A stretch of 64,000 nucleotides of DNA. It comes from Streptomyces sp. TRM49041. Lineage in GTDB: Bacteria; Actinomycetota; Actinomycetes; Streptomycetales; Streptomycetaceae. Positions 16,907-25,373 of the stretch are shown here, in pieces. The stretch is from contig NZ_VSRY01000095.1 in assembly GCF_008271805.1 (NCBI RefSeq), positions 95,294 to 159,293 on the forward strand. Reading direction: 5' to 3'. The stretch's first letter is position 1, and the number at the start of each line of letters is the position of its first letter. The translations under genes and the position numbers were made by a program. Below the pieces are notes generated by a model. It was not told where the DNA came from, did not search any database, and was given only the letters and a program-made list of their open reading frames with translations.

Positions 16907-17656
16907 GTGTCCGCCTTCGCCCCCGACTCGCTGGTCCTGAACCGCAAGCTGCCGCTCTGGTACCAGGTCTCCCAGTCCCTGCGCGCCTCGATACTGGGCC
17001 GCTCCCCCGACGCGCCGCTCCGCCTGCCCACCGAGGAGCAGCTCGCGGCGCACTACGGGGTGAGCGTGCTCACCATGCGCCAGGCGCTCAAGGAGCTGGA
17101 GGAGGAGGGCCTGATCAGCAGGCACCGGCGGCGCGGCACCTTCATCGAGCCGGGCGCCCGGCGCAGTGCCCCGCGCCGGCTGCTCGGTTCGATCGACGCG
17201 ATCGTGGCGCAGCAGTCGGGTGAGCGGACCACGATCCTCGGGAGCGGCGCGGTGAAGGTGCCCGGGGAGCTGGCCGAGCACTTCCCCGACGTGGCGGAGG
17301 TCGTCACATACAAGCGGCTGCGCCGGGACGTGGAGACCGGGGAGCCGACGAACTGGGCGGAGAACGCGGTCCGACCGGACGTCGCGGACCGGATCGACCT
17401 GGCGGATCTGGAGCGCTGGCCGATGACGAAGGTGCTGCGGGACACCGTCGGGGTGCGCATCAGCCGGATCACCGACACGGTGGAGGCCCGCCTCGCGGAC
17501 CCGGCGACGGCCGAGCTGCTGGAGGTCCCGCTGCTCTCGCCGATCCTCCACTACACGGGCGTGACGTACGACGAGGACGGCCGGGTGGTGGACGTGGCGC
17601 GGATCCGGTACCGGGGTGACCGGTTCTCGTTCACGGTGACGGTCGAGGCGGACTGA
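16907..17656 (+). CDS. GntR-family (HutC type) regulator next to hmgA
   Basis: 249-aa GntR regulator. The N-terminal winged helix (LPLWYQVSQSLRASILG..LPTEEQLAAHYGVSVLTMRQALKELEEEGLISRHRRRGTFI) is followed by a UTRA-type effector domain (LLGSIDAIVAQQSGERT...PILHYTGVTYDEDGRVVDVARIRYRGDRFSFTVTVEAD). Start GTG 16907 is preferred because GGAG precedes it by 5 nt; ATG 16886 has no ribosome binding site. It is cotranscribed with or adjacent to hmgA (30 bp gap), so it is a likely tyrosine-catabolism regulator, and the hmgA palindrome is its candidate target. The effector might be homogentisate or another ring intermediate; this is not shown by the sequence. Confidence 0.87.
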   Translation: MSAFAPDSLVLNRKLPLWYQVSQSLRASILGRSPDAPLRLPTEEQLAAHYGVSVLTMRQALKELEEEGLISRHRRRGTFIEPGARRSAPRRLLGSIDAIVAQQSGERTTILGSGAVKVPGELAEHFPDVAEVVTYKRLRRDVETGEPTNWAENAVRPDVADRIDLADLERWPMTKVLRDTVGVRISRITDTVEARLADPATAELLEVPLLSPILHYTGVTYDEDGRVVDVARIRYRGDRFSFTVTVEAD

Positions 17657-17670
17657 GCGCGGTTACTACG

Positions 17671-18879
17671 ATGCGGCCCGTGACCGATGAGATGCCGCTG
17701 CTCGACGAGCTCATGCCCTGGTCCGTGGCGCCGTTGCGGCTGGGGCGGGAGTGGGTGGTCGCCCCTGACGTACGGACGCTGCGGGCGCGCTGGGACGCGC
17801 TGACGGCGACCGAGGGCGCGGAGCGCGAGGCCCTGTTCCGCCCGAGCCGGGCGCGGACGCCGCGCAGTGCGGTCGCCGCGCTGCCGGGGCAGCGGACCGG
17901 GACCGGGCGGCTCGCGCGGGAGTGCGGACCGTGCCCGGAGCCGGTGCGGTTGGCGTACGGGCCGTTCGACGAGCAGTGGCTGCTGCCGGACCACCGGCTC
18001 ATCGACATGGCGCGGCCGGAGCTCTGGCGGGTGGCGGACGGGCGGCAGCTGTTCGCCGTGGAGCAGGGGTACGTGCCGCAGGCGGCCGGCCCCGCGCTGC
18101 TGGTGACGGCCGTCCTCCCGGACGGCCGCTCACCGGCGGGGCGCCCGGGCCGCATCCGTCCGCTGTACCGGCGCCCGGGCGGGCGGGAGCCGAACGTCAC
18201 GCCGGGGCTCCTGGCACTGCTCGGGTCGCGGTACGACCGGGACGTCACCGCCGAGGACCTGCTGGCCTGGGCGGCCGCAGCGGCGCTCCCCTCGCCCGGC
18301 GGGTGCCGGGTGCCGCTGCCCGCCGACCCGGAGGTGTGGGCGTCCGGCGTGGAGCTGGGCCACCGGCTCACGGACGTCCAGCTGCGCGGCGCGCGGGGCC
18401 GGGAGCGGCCACGCCTGCCCGGCGGGCGGCGCCCCTACGTACGGGCCGCGCTCCCGCCGCACCCCGGCACTCTGGAGTACGACGCCGAGGAGGAGGTGCT
18501 GCACGTGGGCGCGGGCCGCATCGCCCCGGTCCCGGCGGCGGCCTGGGAGTTCCACATGGGCGGCGTCCGTATGCTCCCGCTCTGGTTCGAGCGCCGCACC
18601 GCCGCGCCGGAGCCGGGCACCCTGGACGCGATCCGCCCGCCGGTCTGGCCCCAGGAGTGGACGTCCGAACTCCTGGAACTCATCACCGTCCTGGCCCTCC
18701 TGGGCACCCTCGCCGACGAGCGGACCGCCCTGGCGGAGGGGCTGTCCGACGGCCCCGCACTCGCCCGCACCGACCTGCGCGCGGCGGGCGTCCTGCCGCC
18801 ACCGGAGGCCACCCGCCGCCCCGCCTCCGTACTGGACCACCACGAGGAGGGTCCGGAGGGCCAGTTCGCGCTCTTGTAG
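17671..18879 (+). CDS. Protein with type ISP restriction/modification C-terminal-like domain, no methyltransferase
   Basis: 402-aa protein resembling stand-alone Streptomyces proteins annotated as type ISP restriction/modification enzyme. Features are MPLLDELMPWSVAPLRLGREWVVAPD at the N-terminus, then YGPFDEQWLLPDHRLIDMARPELW, and C-terminal AAWEFHMGGVRMLPLWFERRT and WTSELLELITVLALLGTLADERTALAEGL. In real type ISP enzymes this C-terminal module follows nuclease, helicase and N6-adenine methyltransferase domains and recognises DNA. Here no NPPY motif or helicase is present, so catalytic restriction or methylation is unlikely. It is probably a DNA-binding or repurposed domain of unknown role. 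ATG 17671 has a poor ribosome binding site and lies 14 bp after gntR. Confidence 0.7.
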   Translation: MRPVTDEMPLLDELMPWSVAPLRLGREWVVAPDVRTLRARWDALTATEGAEREALFRPSRARTPRSAVAALPGQRTGTGRLARECGPCPEPVRLAYGPFDEQWLLPDHRLIDMARPELWRVADGRQLFAVEQGYVPQAAGPALLVTAVLPDGRSPAGRPGRIRPLYRRPGGREPNVTPGLLALLGSRYDRDVTAEDLLAWAAAAALPSPGGCRVPLPADPEVWASGVELGHRLTDVQLRGARGRERPRLPGGRRPYVRAALPPHPGTLEYDAEEEVLHVGAGRIAPVPAAAWEFHMGGVRMLPLWFERRTAAPEPGTLDAIRPPVWPQEWTSELLELITVLALLGTLADERTALAEGLSDGPALARTDLRAAGVLPPPEATRRPASVLDHHEEGPEGQFALL

Positions 18880-18981
18880 CGCCGGTTGACGAAGAACCGC
18901 TCGGCAGCCGACCCGGCGGGCGGCGGGTACGCCCACCCGAAGGGGTGACAAAGGTGGTACGTACACGATAAGCACGGCTTC

Positions 18982-20202
18982 ATGAGCACCCAGCAGCAGC
19001 GCCAGCCACTCCCCCTGCCCCTGCCCCTGGACGGGGTCACCGTCGTCGCCGTCGAGCAGGCCGTCTCCGCGCCGTTCGCCACCCGCCAGCTCGCCGACCT
19101 CGGCGCCCGGGTGATCAAGATCGAGCGCCCGGACGGGGGTGATTTCGCGCGCGGCTACGACAGCGCCGCGCACGGGCTCGCCTCGCACTTCGTCTGGTGC
19201 AACCGCGGCAAGGAGTCCCTCGCCGTCGATCTGAAGGACCCGCGCGGCAACGCGCTCGTACGGCGGCTGGTCGCGGGCGCCGATGTGTTCGTACAGAACC
19301 TGGCGCAAGGTGCTGCGGTGCGCCTGGGGCTCGACGCGTCGACGCTGTGCGCGGCGGACCCCCGCCTGATCGCCGTGGACATCTCCGGCTACGGCGCGGG
19401 CGGCCCGTACGCGCACAAGCGGGCCTACGACATGCTCGTGCAGTGCGAGGCGGGGCTGGTGTCGGTGACGGGCACGCCGGAGCAGCCGGTCAAGGCGGGA
19501 GTCCCGGCGGCCGACATCGCGGCGGCGATGTACGCGTTCTCGGGGGTGCTGGCGGCGCTGCTGCGGCGGGCGACGACGGGGCTCGGCGGGCCGGTGGAGG
19601 TCTCCATGCTGGAGTCGCTGGCCGAGTGGATGGGGCATCCGCTGCACCACGGGATGCACGGGAGCGAGGCGCCGGCGCGTACGGGTGTCGCACACGCCGT
19701 CATCGCCCCGTACGACGCCTATCCGACGGCCGACGGCGGGCAGGTGCTGCTGTCGGTGCAGAACGACCGCGAGTGGCGACGGCTCGCGGAACAGGTTCTG
19801 GAGCGGGCCGAGTTGGGCCAGGACCCGGCGTTCGCGACGAACACGGCGCGGGTGGCGAACCGGGGCAAGACCGACGCGGTGGTCGCCGAGGCGCTGGCGC
19901 GGCTGGGCACGGCGGAGGCGATCGACCGGCTGGAGGCGGCGGGTATCGCGTGCGCCCGGCTCAACACGGTGGCGGATGTGGCGGCGCATCCGCAGTTGGC
20001 GGCGCGGGACCGGTGGCGGGAGATCGGCTCTCCCGTGGGCCCGCTGCGGGCGCTGCTGCCGCCGATCACGCTGCCGGGCGGGCCGGAGCCGCTGATGGGG
20101 GCGGTGCCGGAGCTCGGGGAGCACACGGATGCGGTGCTGCGGGAGCTCGGAGTGACCGCGGAGGAGTGTGCGGCGCTTCGCCGGGACGGCGTGGTCGCTT
20201 GA
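18982..20202 (+). CDS. Family III CoA-transferase (CaiB/BaiF type)
   Basis: 406-aa class III CoA-transferase, which moves CoA between carboxylic acids. The N-terminus has LDGVTVVAVEQAVSAPFATRQLADLGARVIKIERPDGGDFARGYD. NRGKESLAVDLKDPRG follows. The catalytic aspartate lies in the conserved KRAYDMLVQCEAGLVSVTGTPEQPVKAGVPAADIAAAMYAFSGVLAAL segment. The C-terminus ends with NRGKTDAVVAEALARLGTAEAIDRLEAAGIACARLNTVADV, typical of the interlocked-dimer fold. It fits the acyl-CoA-oriented gene content of the window. ATG 18982; 102 bp separate it from the preceding gene, so its own promoter is likely. Substrates unknown. Confidence 0.92.
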   Translation: MSTQQQRQPLPLPLPLDGVTVVAVEQAVSAPFATRQLADLGARVIKIERPDGGDFARGYDSAAHGLASHFVWCNRGKESLAVDLKDPRGNALVRRLVAGADVFVQNLAQGAAVRLGLDASTLCAADPRLIAVDISGYGAGGPYAHKRAYDMLVQCEAGLVSVTGTPEQPVKAGVPAADIAAAMYAFSGVLAALLRRATTGLGGPVEVSMLESLAEWMGHPLHHGMHGSEAPARTGVAHAVIAPYDAYPTADGGQVLLSVQNDREWRRLAEQVLERAELGQDPAFATNTARVANRGKTDAVVAEALARLGTAEAIDRLEAAGIACARLNTVADVAAHPQLAARDRWREIGSPVGPLRALLPPITLPGGPEPLMGAVPELGEHTDAVLRELGVTAEECAALRRDGVVA

Positions 20203-20453
20203 GGAGCGGTGACAGCGGCGGCGAGGGCGCGCCGGACCGGAGGGCACTGGACGTAGGGTGCTGGACCGGAGGCTGACGGGCGGGGACGTCCGATCAGGGG
20301 AGCGCGGAGGAGAAGGCGGGGAGAAGAGCGGGGGGTTGGGTCTTCTTCCGGGGATCGCTGGTGAGCGGAGGGCCGGCCGGCCGTCGGGCTGCGAGCGGGC
20401 GGGGTGCGCGTGACGCGGCACATGCGCCTTCGGAACCGGCCGGGCCTCGTCGC

Positions 20454-20717
20454 TCAGCCGTGGTTGCCGAAGAGCGAGCGGCGCAGTCGGCGCAGCGGCG
20501 CGAAGAGCGAGACGCGTGCGCTCTTGCTCTTGTGGCTGTGCGCAACATCACGGGTCGTCAGCTCGAGCATCAGCGACGTCGCCTCCGCCGTCTCGCACTG
20601 CGGGACGGCAGGTCCCGCGAGTACCGAGAGATGGCGGTCGAGCCGCGAACTGGCCGCGCTGCTCCCGCAGGTGATCGCAGGCACGCGTGGCCTGCTGCGC
20701 ACTGTTATCTGTTCCAT
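20454..20717 (-). CDS. Small conserved-looking basic protein, 87 aa
   Basis: I do not recognise a named family. ATG 20715-20717 is preceded by GGGGAG, a good ribosome binding site, and the frame has normal Streptomyces codon bias. The product starts MEQITVRSRPRVPAITCGSSAASSRLDRHLSVLAG and ends PLRRLRRSLFGNHG. It is Ser/Thr/Arg-rich, with one central hydrophobic-acidic helix (ETAEATSLMLELTTRDVA) and a strongly basic C-terminus, with no signal peptide. It is divergent from the kinase gene. I infer a genuine small gene, possibly regulatory or nucleic-acid binding; the function is unknown. Confidence 0.65.
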   Translation of the reverse strand: MEQITVRSRPRVPAITCGSSAASSRLDRHLSVLAGPAVPQCETAEATSLMLELTTRDVAHSHKSKSARVSLFAPLRRLRRSLFGNHG

Positions 20718-20791
20718 GTCACTCCCCACCCGTACAAGGGCACCCGGCCCGGGCCAACGTTAACCCTATCGTCCCCGCCTCGCAGTCAGGT

Positions 20792-20807
20792 ATCCCGGTA
20801 TCGGGAT
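20792..20807. promoter_or_regulatory. Inverted repeat ATCCCG-GTAT-CGGGAT in divergent promoter
   Basis: Perfect 6-bp arms around GTAT, between the divergent small basic gene (start 20717) and the kinase (GTG 20916). A TTGACA at 20828-20833 reads toward the kinase. Operator-like, regulator unknown. Confidence 0.35.
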
Positions 20808-20915
20808 TCACCGCACAGATACAAGGGTTGACAGTAACTCTCCGAATATGTCTGATTCCAGGGTGAGTTGGACAGTGTCTTCGTAGCCGCGCGGAGATGC
20901 GAAGGGGGACCCGCT

Positions 20916-23045
20916 GTGAGCGAAGGGCCGGGAGCCGGACGACTGGTGGCGGGGCGCTACCGACTGGTGGGCCCGCTGGGCGAGGGCGGTATGGGCGCGG
21001 TCTGGCGCGCCCATGACGAGGTACTGGGCCGCGAGGTCGCGGTCAAGGAGGTGCGGGCGCCGGGCGGGTTCGGTGCGGCGGACGAACGGCGGCTGTACAC
21101 AAGGCTGGAGCGGGAGGCGTGGGCGACCGCGCGGATCTCGCACCGCAATGTGGTGACGGTGCACGACGTGGCGACCGAGGACGGCCGGCCGTGGATCGTG
21201 ATGGAACTGGTGCGCGGGCTGACGCTGGCCGAGACGCTGTACGCGGAGGGGCCGATGCCGCCGCGCCGGGCGGCACACGTCGGCGGCGAGGTGCTGGCGG
21301 CGCTGCGCGCGGCGCACGAGGCGGGGGTGCTGCACCGGGACGTGAAGCCGGGCAACGTACTGATGGGCAACGACGGGCGCGTGGTCCTGACGGACTTCGG
21401 CATCGCGACGGTGGCCGGCACCCCGCACCTGACGGTCACGGGCGAGCTGGTCGGCTCGCCCGAGTACCTGGCGCCGGAGCGGGCCCTCGGGCGGACGGCC
21501 GGGCCGGCGTCGGACCTCTGGTCGCTGGGGGTCCTGCTGTACGCGGCGGTGGAGGGCGGCTCGCCGTTCCGCCGCGACACCGCGCTGAGCACCCTGCGCG
21601 CCGTGGTGGACGACCCGTTGCCGCCACCGCGCCGCGCGGGCGGACTGGCCCCGGTCATCGAGGTTCTCCTCCACAAGGACCCGGACAACCGCCCGTCGGC
21701 GGAGGAGACGGCGCGCCTGCTGCGGGCGGTGGCCGCGGGCGGGACGGCGGACACGGGGACGGTACGGGGGCCCGGCGTGAGCCCGGTGCCGGGGACAGGG
21801 GCGGTGCCGGGCGCGGTGCCGGGCGCGGTGCCGGGCGGCGACCCGGAGGGCCCGCCCGACGCGGGGCCGCCGGACGGGACGGCGGCAGGACACACCGTCG
21901 CGCACCCGGCTCCCGGGGCGGGCCCCGGCACGGGGTGGCCGGGCACCGGTACGGGAGACTCGGCGCCGGGGTCCGCCGGCGCGCCCCCCGGCCCTGGTCC
22001 ACATACCGACGGAGGGCGGACGGCCGCGGGCGGGGCCGCGTCCGGGCAGAGCGGGCAGTACGGTACGGGCGCCGGCGCGGGAGGCGCCACATCCGGGTTC
22101 ACCGCCGCGCACCCGGGCCGTGCTACGGGCCCGGCTGGAGGGCACGACGGTGCGGACGCCCGCCGCCGTTCCGGCGCCGGGGCGTCGGCGGGGGGCGGCG
22201 CCGGGGACCCGGGCCCCGGGCGGAGGGCGGTGCTCGTCACGGGCACCGTGCTGCTCGTGCTGGTGCTCGGGGGGTTGGTGTACGTGGTGCTGCGGGGGCA
22301 GGACCGGGGCGGGGGCGGGAGCGACAGCCCGCGTGCGGGCCGCCAGGTCGTGGTCGACAGCCCGTCGCCCACACCCGCGGCGTCCGCGGCGGGGGCGACA
22401 CCGAGTGGGGTGGTCACGTCGGACGCGTCACCCACGGCGGCCGGTTCGGCGTCCCGGCCGGGCACGGACGCGGGGGTCGGGATGGGCGGCGGCTCCTCGG
22501 AGCCGTACCCGCAGTCCGTCCAGGTGCAGGCGCAGGCGGTGCGCGGCAGCTACCGCGGTGGGTGTCCGCCGCCCCGGGAGCGGGCCCCGTCCTTCGTGGC
22601 GACGGTGACGGTGAGCCGGGCGCCGGCGACGGTCGTCTACCGGTGGGCGACCGAGGGCGGCGAAAGCTCCGGATCCGGTTGGCGGAGCGTCGAGATCGGC
22701 GGTGACGGTTCCGCGGGCGGGAAGCGGGCGCGGGTCCACCACACCGAGCTGACGTACCGGCAGAACGGCACGCACGAGGACCGGATCCGGCTCGAGGTCC
22801 GGAGCCCGGCCCACGCGCACTCCGCCTGGGTGGCGTTCTCGGTGACGTGCCGGTACGAGCCCCCGGGAGGCGGCGGCACGACCGACGGCGGTCCCACGGG
22901 CGGGGGCCCGACAGGCGGCGGCCCCACGGACGTCGAGTCGCCCGGCACGGGCCGCCCGCCCGGCGGAGACGGCTCCGACGAAGGCGCCTCCGGCTGGGGA
23001 ACGGCACCGTCCCCCAGCGCCGCGCACCCGCGCCCGTCTCCCTAG
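20916..23045 (+). CDS. Membrane Hanks-type Ser/Thr protein kinase (PknB-like)
   Basis: 709-aa receptor-like kinase. Residues about 10-280 form the kinase domain: GEGGMGAVWRAHD (P-loop), VAVKEV (Lys), HRDVKPGNVLMGNDGRVVLTDFGIA (catalytic loop and DFG), SPEYLAPE. A Pro/Gly/Ala-rich juxtamembrane linker with repeated Pro-Gly-Ala-Val units follows. A single membrane helix VLVTGTVLLVLVLGGLVYVVL (about residues 439-459) leads to an extracellular part with a predicted beta-rich domain (about 535-645, VSRAPATVVYRWATEGGES...RIRLEVRSPAHAHSAWVAFSVTC). No PASTA repeats are seen. GTG 20916 follows AAGGGGG; TTG 20868 is an alternative. The stop overlaps that of the convergent SGNH gene within CTAG. Confidence 0.9.
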   Translation: MSEGPGAGRLVAGRYRLVGPLGEGGMGAVWRAHDEVLGREVAVKEVRAPGGFGAADERRLYTRLEREAWATARISHRNVVTVHDVATEDGRPWIVMELVRGLTLAETLYAEGPMPPRRAAHVGGEVLAALRAAHEAGVLHRDVKPGNVLMGNDGRVVLTDFGIATVAGTPHLTVTGELVGSPEYLAPERALGRTAGPASDLWSLGVLLYAAVEGGSPFRRDTALSTLRAVVDDPLPPPRRAGGLAPVIEVLLHKDPDNRPSAEETARLLRAVAAGGTADTGTVRGPGVSPVPGTGAVPGAVPGAVPGGDPEGPPDAGPPDGTAAGHTVAHPAPGAGPGTGWPGTGTGDSAPGSAGAPPGPGPHTDGGRTAAGGAASGQSGQYGTGAGAGGATSGFTAAHPGRATGPAGGHDGADARRRSGAGASAGGGAGDPGPGRRAVLVTGTVLLVLVLGGLVYVVLRGQDRGGGGSDSPRAGRQVVVDSPSPTPAASAAGATPSGVVTSDASPTAAGSASRPGTDAGVGMGGGSSEPYPQSVQVQAQAVRGSYRGGCPPPRERAPSFVATVTVSRAPATVVYRWATEGGESSGSGWRSVEIGGDGSAGGKRARVHHTELTYRQNGTHEDRIRLEVRSPAHAHSAWVAFSVTCRYEPPGGGGTTDGGPTGGGPTGGGPTDVESPGTGRPPGGDGSDEGASGWGTAPSPSAAHPRPSP

Positions 23046-23851
23046 GCGGCGCTCCTGAGGACCGGCAGGTAACCGCCGGACTGGCCGTTGGCCGTGGGGT
23101 GGTAGGACTCGCCTATGTTCAGCCAGTTGACGCTGTGCAGCCACGCCGAGCCGGAGCAGATCTCATGGCCGGTGAAGGTGGGGACGACGTCCCCGAAGGT
23201 GAACCCGTGGTCGGCGGCCCGCTTCGCGGTGGCCGCGTTGAGGTGGTCGGCGGCACCGTTTATGGCGCGCCGCTCGTTCTCGGTGAGACCGACGACGCAG
23301 GAGCCGCCCAGCTTGTAGAACCGGGGGTAGCCGAGGACGACGACGCGGGCCGACGGCGCCTTGCCGCGGATGGCCGAGTAGACGGTGTCGAGGCGGCCGG
23401 GCAGCGTCGTGTCGACGTAGTTCTTCGCCTGGTTGATGCGTGCGATGCACTTGGCCTCGGACTGCAGGACGCAGGTGGTCATGACGTCGGCGAAGCCCGC
23501 GTCGTTGCCGCCGACCGTGATCGACACGAGATCGGTCGCTCCGGAGAGCGGGCCGAGCTGGTTGGCCGTCACATCGGTTGTGCGCGCGCCGGAGCAGGCG
23601 GTGAAGGCGAACGACGAGGGTGAGTTGGCGGACGCCCAGAGGGCCGGATAGGCGCGGGGTGTGCGCTTGCAGGAGCCGCTGGAGCCGTCGTAGCCGCCGG
23701 CTCCGACCCCGGAGGAGTAAGAGTCGCCCAGAGCCACGTAGTCGACGGCGGCGGCCGAGGAGTCGGCCTGCGCGGCGCCGGCCCCGATGAGGGTGAGCGC
23801 CGCGCCGATGAGGAGTGAGGACGCGAGTGCCGCGATGCGGGACGTTTTCAT
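23042..23851 (-). CDS. Secreted SGNH-hydrolase (GDSL lipase/esterase)
   Basis: 269-aa extracellular SGNH hydrolase. The Sec signal peptide (MKTSRIAALASSLLIGAALTLIGAGAAQA) is followed by block I YVALGDSYSSGVGAGGYDGSSGSCKRTPRAYPALWA with the nucleophile Ser, block III TVGGNDAGFADVM, and C-terminal SYHPTANGQSGGY carrying the catalytic His in an HPxxxG context. Paired cysteines suggest disulfides, as in the Streptomyces lipases SCO1725 and S. rimosus GDSL lipase. ATG 23849-23851 is chosen because AAAGGGGGT precedes it and it directly starts the signal peptide. It converges with the kinase gene, the two stop codons sharing CTAG. Confidence 0.93.
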   Translation of the reverse strand: MKTSRIAALASSLLIGAALTLIGAGAAQADSSAAAVDYVALGDSYSSGVGAGGYDGSSGSCKRTPRAYPALWASANSPSSFAFTACSGARTTDVTANQLGPLSGATDLVSITVGGNDAGFADVMTTCVLQSEAKCIARINQAKNYVDTTLPGRLDTVYSAIRGKAPSARVVVLGYPRFYKLGGSCVVGLTENERRAINGAADHLNAATAKRAADHGFTFGDVVPTFTGHEICSGSAWLHSVNWLNIGESYHPTANGQSGGYLPVLRSAA

Positions 23852-24530
23852 GAAAACCCCCTTTGGCAGGATCTCCGCCTCAATGTTCGTAGCGCGCTGC
23901 CGTGTGCATGCCAATAGTCGCGGCACAAATCCGTTGAGGGTTCACCCGGTCGGCCCGGCGCGCGACCCCGCGTCCGAGCACCCCGATCACGTCGGTTGTG
24001 CGCCGGTGGAATGGAGAGCGCCGGTGCACCCCACCGCCCCGACAGCCCGCCGGAGACCGATCCGGAACGTACGCCGGCACCCCGCACCCCACCCGGCGCT
24101 ACACGGTCACTCCCCGCCGCGAAGAAGCGGAATTCGATCAGACCGCAAAAAGGATCAAATACATGCGATCACAAGACTTCGCCCCACAACCGAAGAAGTG
24201 CAACAAAAAAGCAAAAACGTGAGTCCGCACCCAAGCTCTTGCCATACAGTCTGAATTATCAATACCGTCGTACATCCACCCGCAACGGACCATCACGCGA
24301 GGCGACTCCAGGGGAGGGGTCACACGTCTCGACAACGCCGTTGCGGTGCGCGGTAGGGGGGTACGTGCTCGGCGTGTGCCGAGGCGCGTGCCGCGCGAAG
24401 CAGTGCCAGTTCACCCATTGCGTACGGAGATCCGTTCCGTCGCGTCCAGGGTGAGAACCCCCCTTTCGAACCGGACACACTTCCGGGCTGCCCAGGGGCG
24501 GGCGGTCCACCGGACGAGAGGGAACGACTC
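23852..24530. other. Long intergenic region with an AT-rich island
   Basis: 680 bp between the SGNH hydrolase and the glycosyltransferase operon. The centre (about 24118-24275) is unusually AT-rich for this genome, with runs of A (GCAAAAAGGATC, CAACAAAAAAGC). Frames crossing it show no codon bias or recognisable product. It probably holds the divergent promoters and perhaps a binding site for an AT-hook or Lsr2-type silencer (inference). Confidence 0.5.
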
Positions 24531-25373
24531 ATGAACTCTTTCCTGCGCCCGGCCACCGAAGTCGCCGAGGCCGAAACCGCCGAGGCGGAGGCCGGCCGGA
24601 TTTCCGCGGAATACCGGGCGATCACTTCGCATCTGGCCATCACACCGCCGGTCAGCGTGGTCATCCCGGCCATGAACGAGGCGGAGAACCTTCCGTACGT
24701 CTTCAAGACACTGCCCGACTGGGTCCACGAAGTGGTGCTGGTCGACGGCAACTCCACCGACGACACCGTCGCCGTGGCCCGTGCCCACTGGCCCGACGTC
24801 AAGGTCGTCAAGCAGGTCGGCAAGGGCAAGGGCGACGCGCTCATCAGCGGGTTCTCCGCCTGCACCGGCGACATCATCGTGATGGTCGACGCCGACGGCT
24901 CCGCCGACGGCCAGGAGATCGTCTCGTACGTCTCCGCGCTCGTCGGCGGCGCCGACTTCGCCAAGGGCTCCCGCTTCGCCAACGGCGGAGGCACCGACGA
25001 CATGACGCCCGTCCGCCGGCTCGGCAACCGGCTGCTGTGCGCCATCGTCAACGCCAAGTTCGGCGCCCGCTACACCGACCTCTGCTACGGCTACAACGCG
25101 TTCTGGCGCCACTGCCTCGACTCGATCACCCTCGACTGCACCGGCTTCGAGATCGAGACCCTCATCAACATCCGCGTCGTCAAGGCGGGCCTGAAGGTCC
25201 AGGAGGTGCCCAGCCACGAGTACGTGCGCATCCACGGCGTGTCCAACCTCAACGCCGTACGCGACGGCATCCGCGTTCTCAAGGTCATCCTCGGCGAGAA
25301 GGGCGTCCGGCGCGCCGCCCGCCGCCGCCCCACCACCTTCTCGGTGAACGTGCCGCGGGGGGAGGTCTCTTGA
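24531..25373 (+). CDS. GT2-family glycosyltransferase (DPM1/dolichol-phosphate-mannose-synthase-like)
   Basis: 280-aa family 2 glycosyltransferase. The GT-A fold starts at residue 40 (PVSVVIPAMNEAENLPYVFKTL). VVLVDGNSTDDTVAVARAHWP and IIVMVDADGSADGQEI carry the metal-binding Asp residues. GFEIETLINIRVVKAGLKVQEVPSHEYVRIHGVSNLNAVRDGIRVLKVIL follows, typical of DPM1-like enzymes that act on polyprenyl-phosphate or cell-envelope acceptors. No membrane segment. ATG 24531 follows GAGAGGGA. It is first of three overlapping genes (TTGA overlap with the next), so the operon is translationally coupled and probably makes or modifies an exported or wall polysaccharide. Confidence 0.92.
   Translation: MNSFLRPATEVAEAETAEAEAGRISAEYRAITSHLAITPPVSVVIPAMNEAENLPYVFKTLPDWVHEVVLVDGNSTDDTVAVARAHWPDVKVVKQVGKGKGDALISGFSACTGDIIVMVDADGSADGQEIVSYVSALVGGADFAKGSRFANGGGTDDMTPVRRLGNRLLCAIVNAKFGARYTDLCYGYNAFWRHCLDSITLDCTGFEIETLINIRVVKAGLKVQEVPSHEYVRIHGVSNLNAVRDGIRVLKVILGEKGVRRAARRRPTTFSVNVPRGEVS

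Noticed and set aside
23996..24454. Plus-strand frame in the AT-rich intergenic region
   Set aside because: No codon bias and low-complexity product across an AT-rich stretch; judged noncoding.
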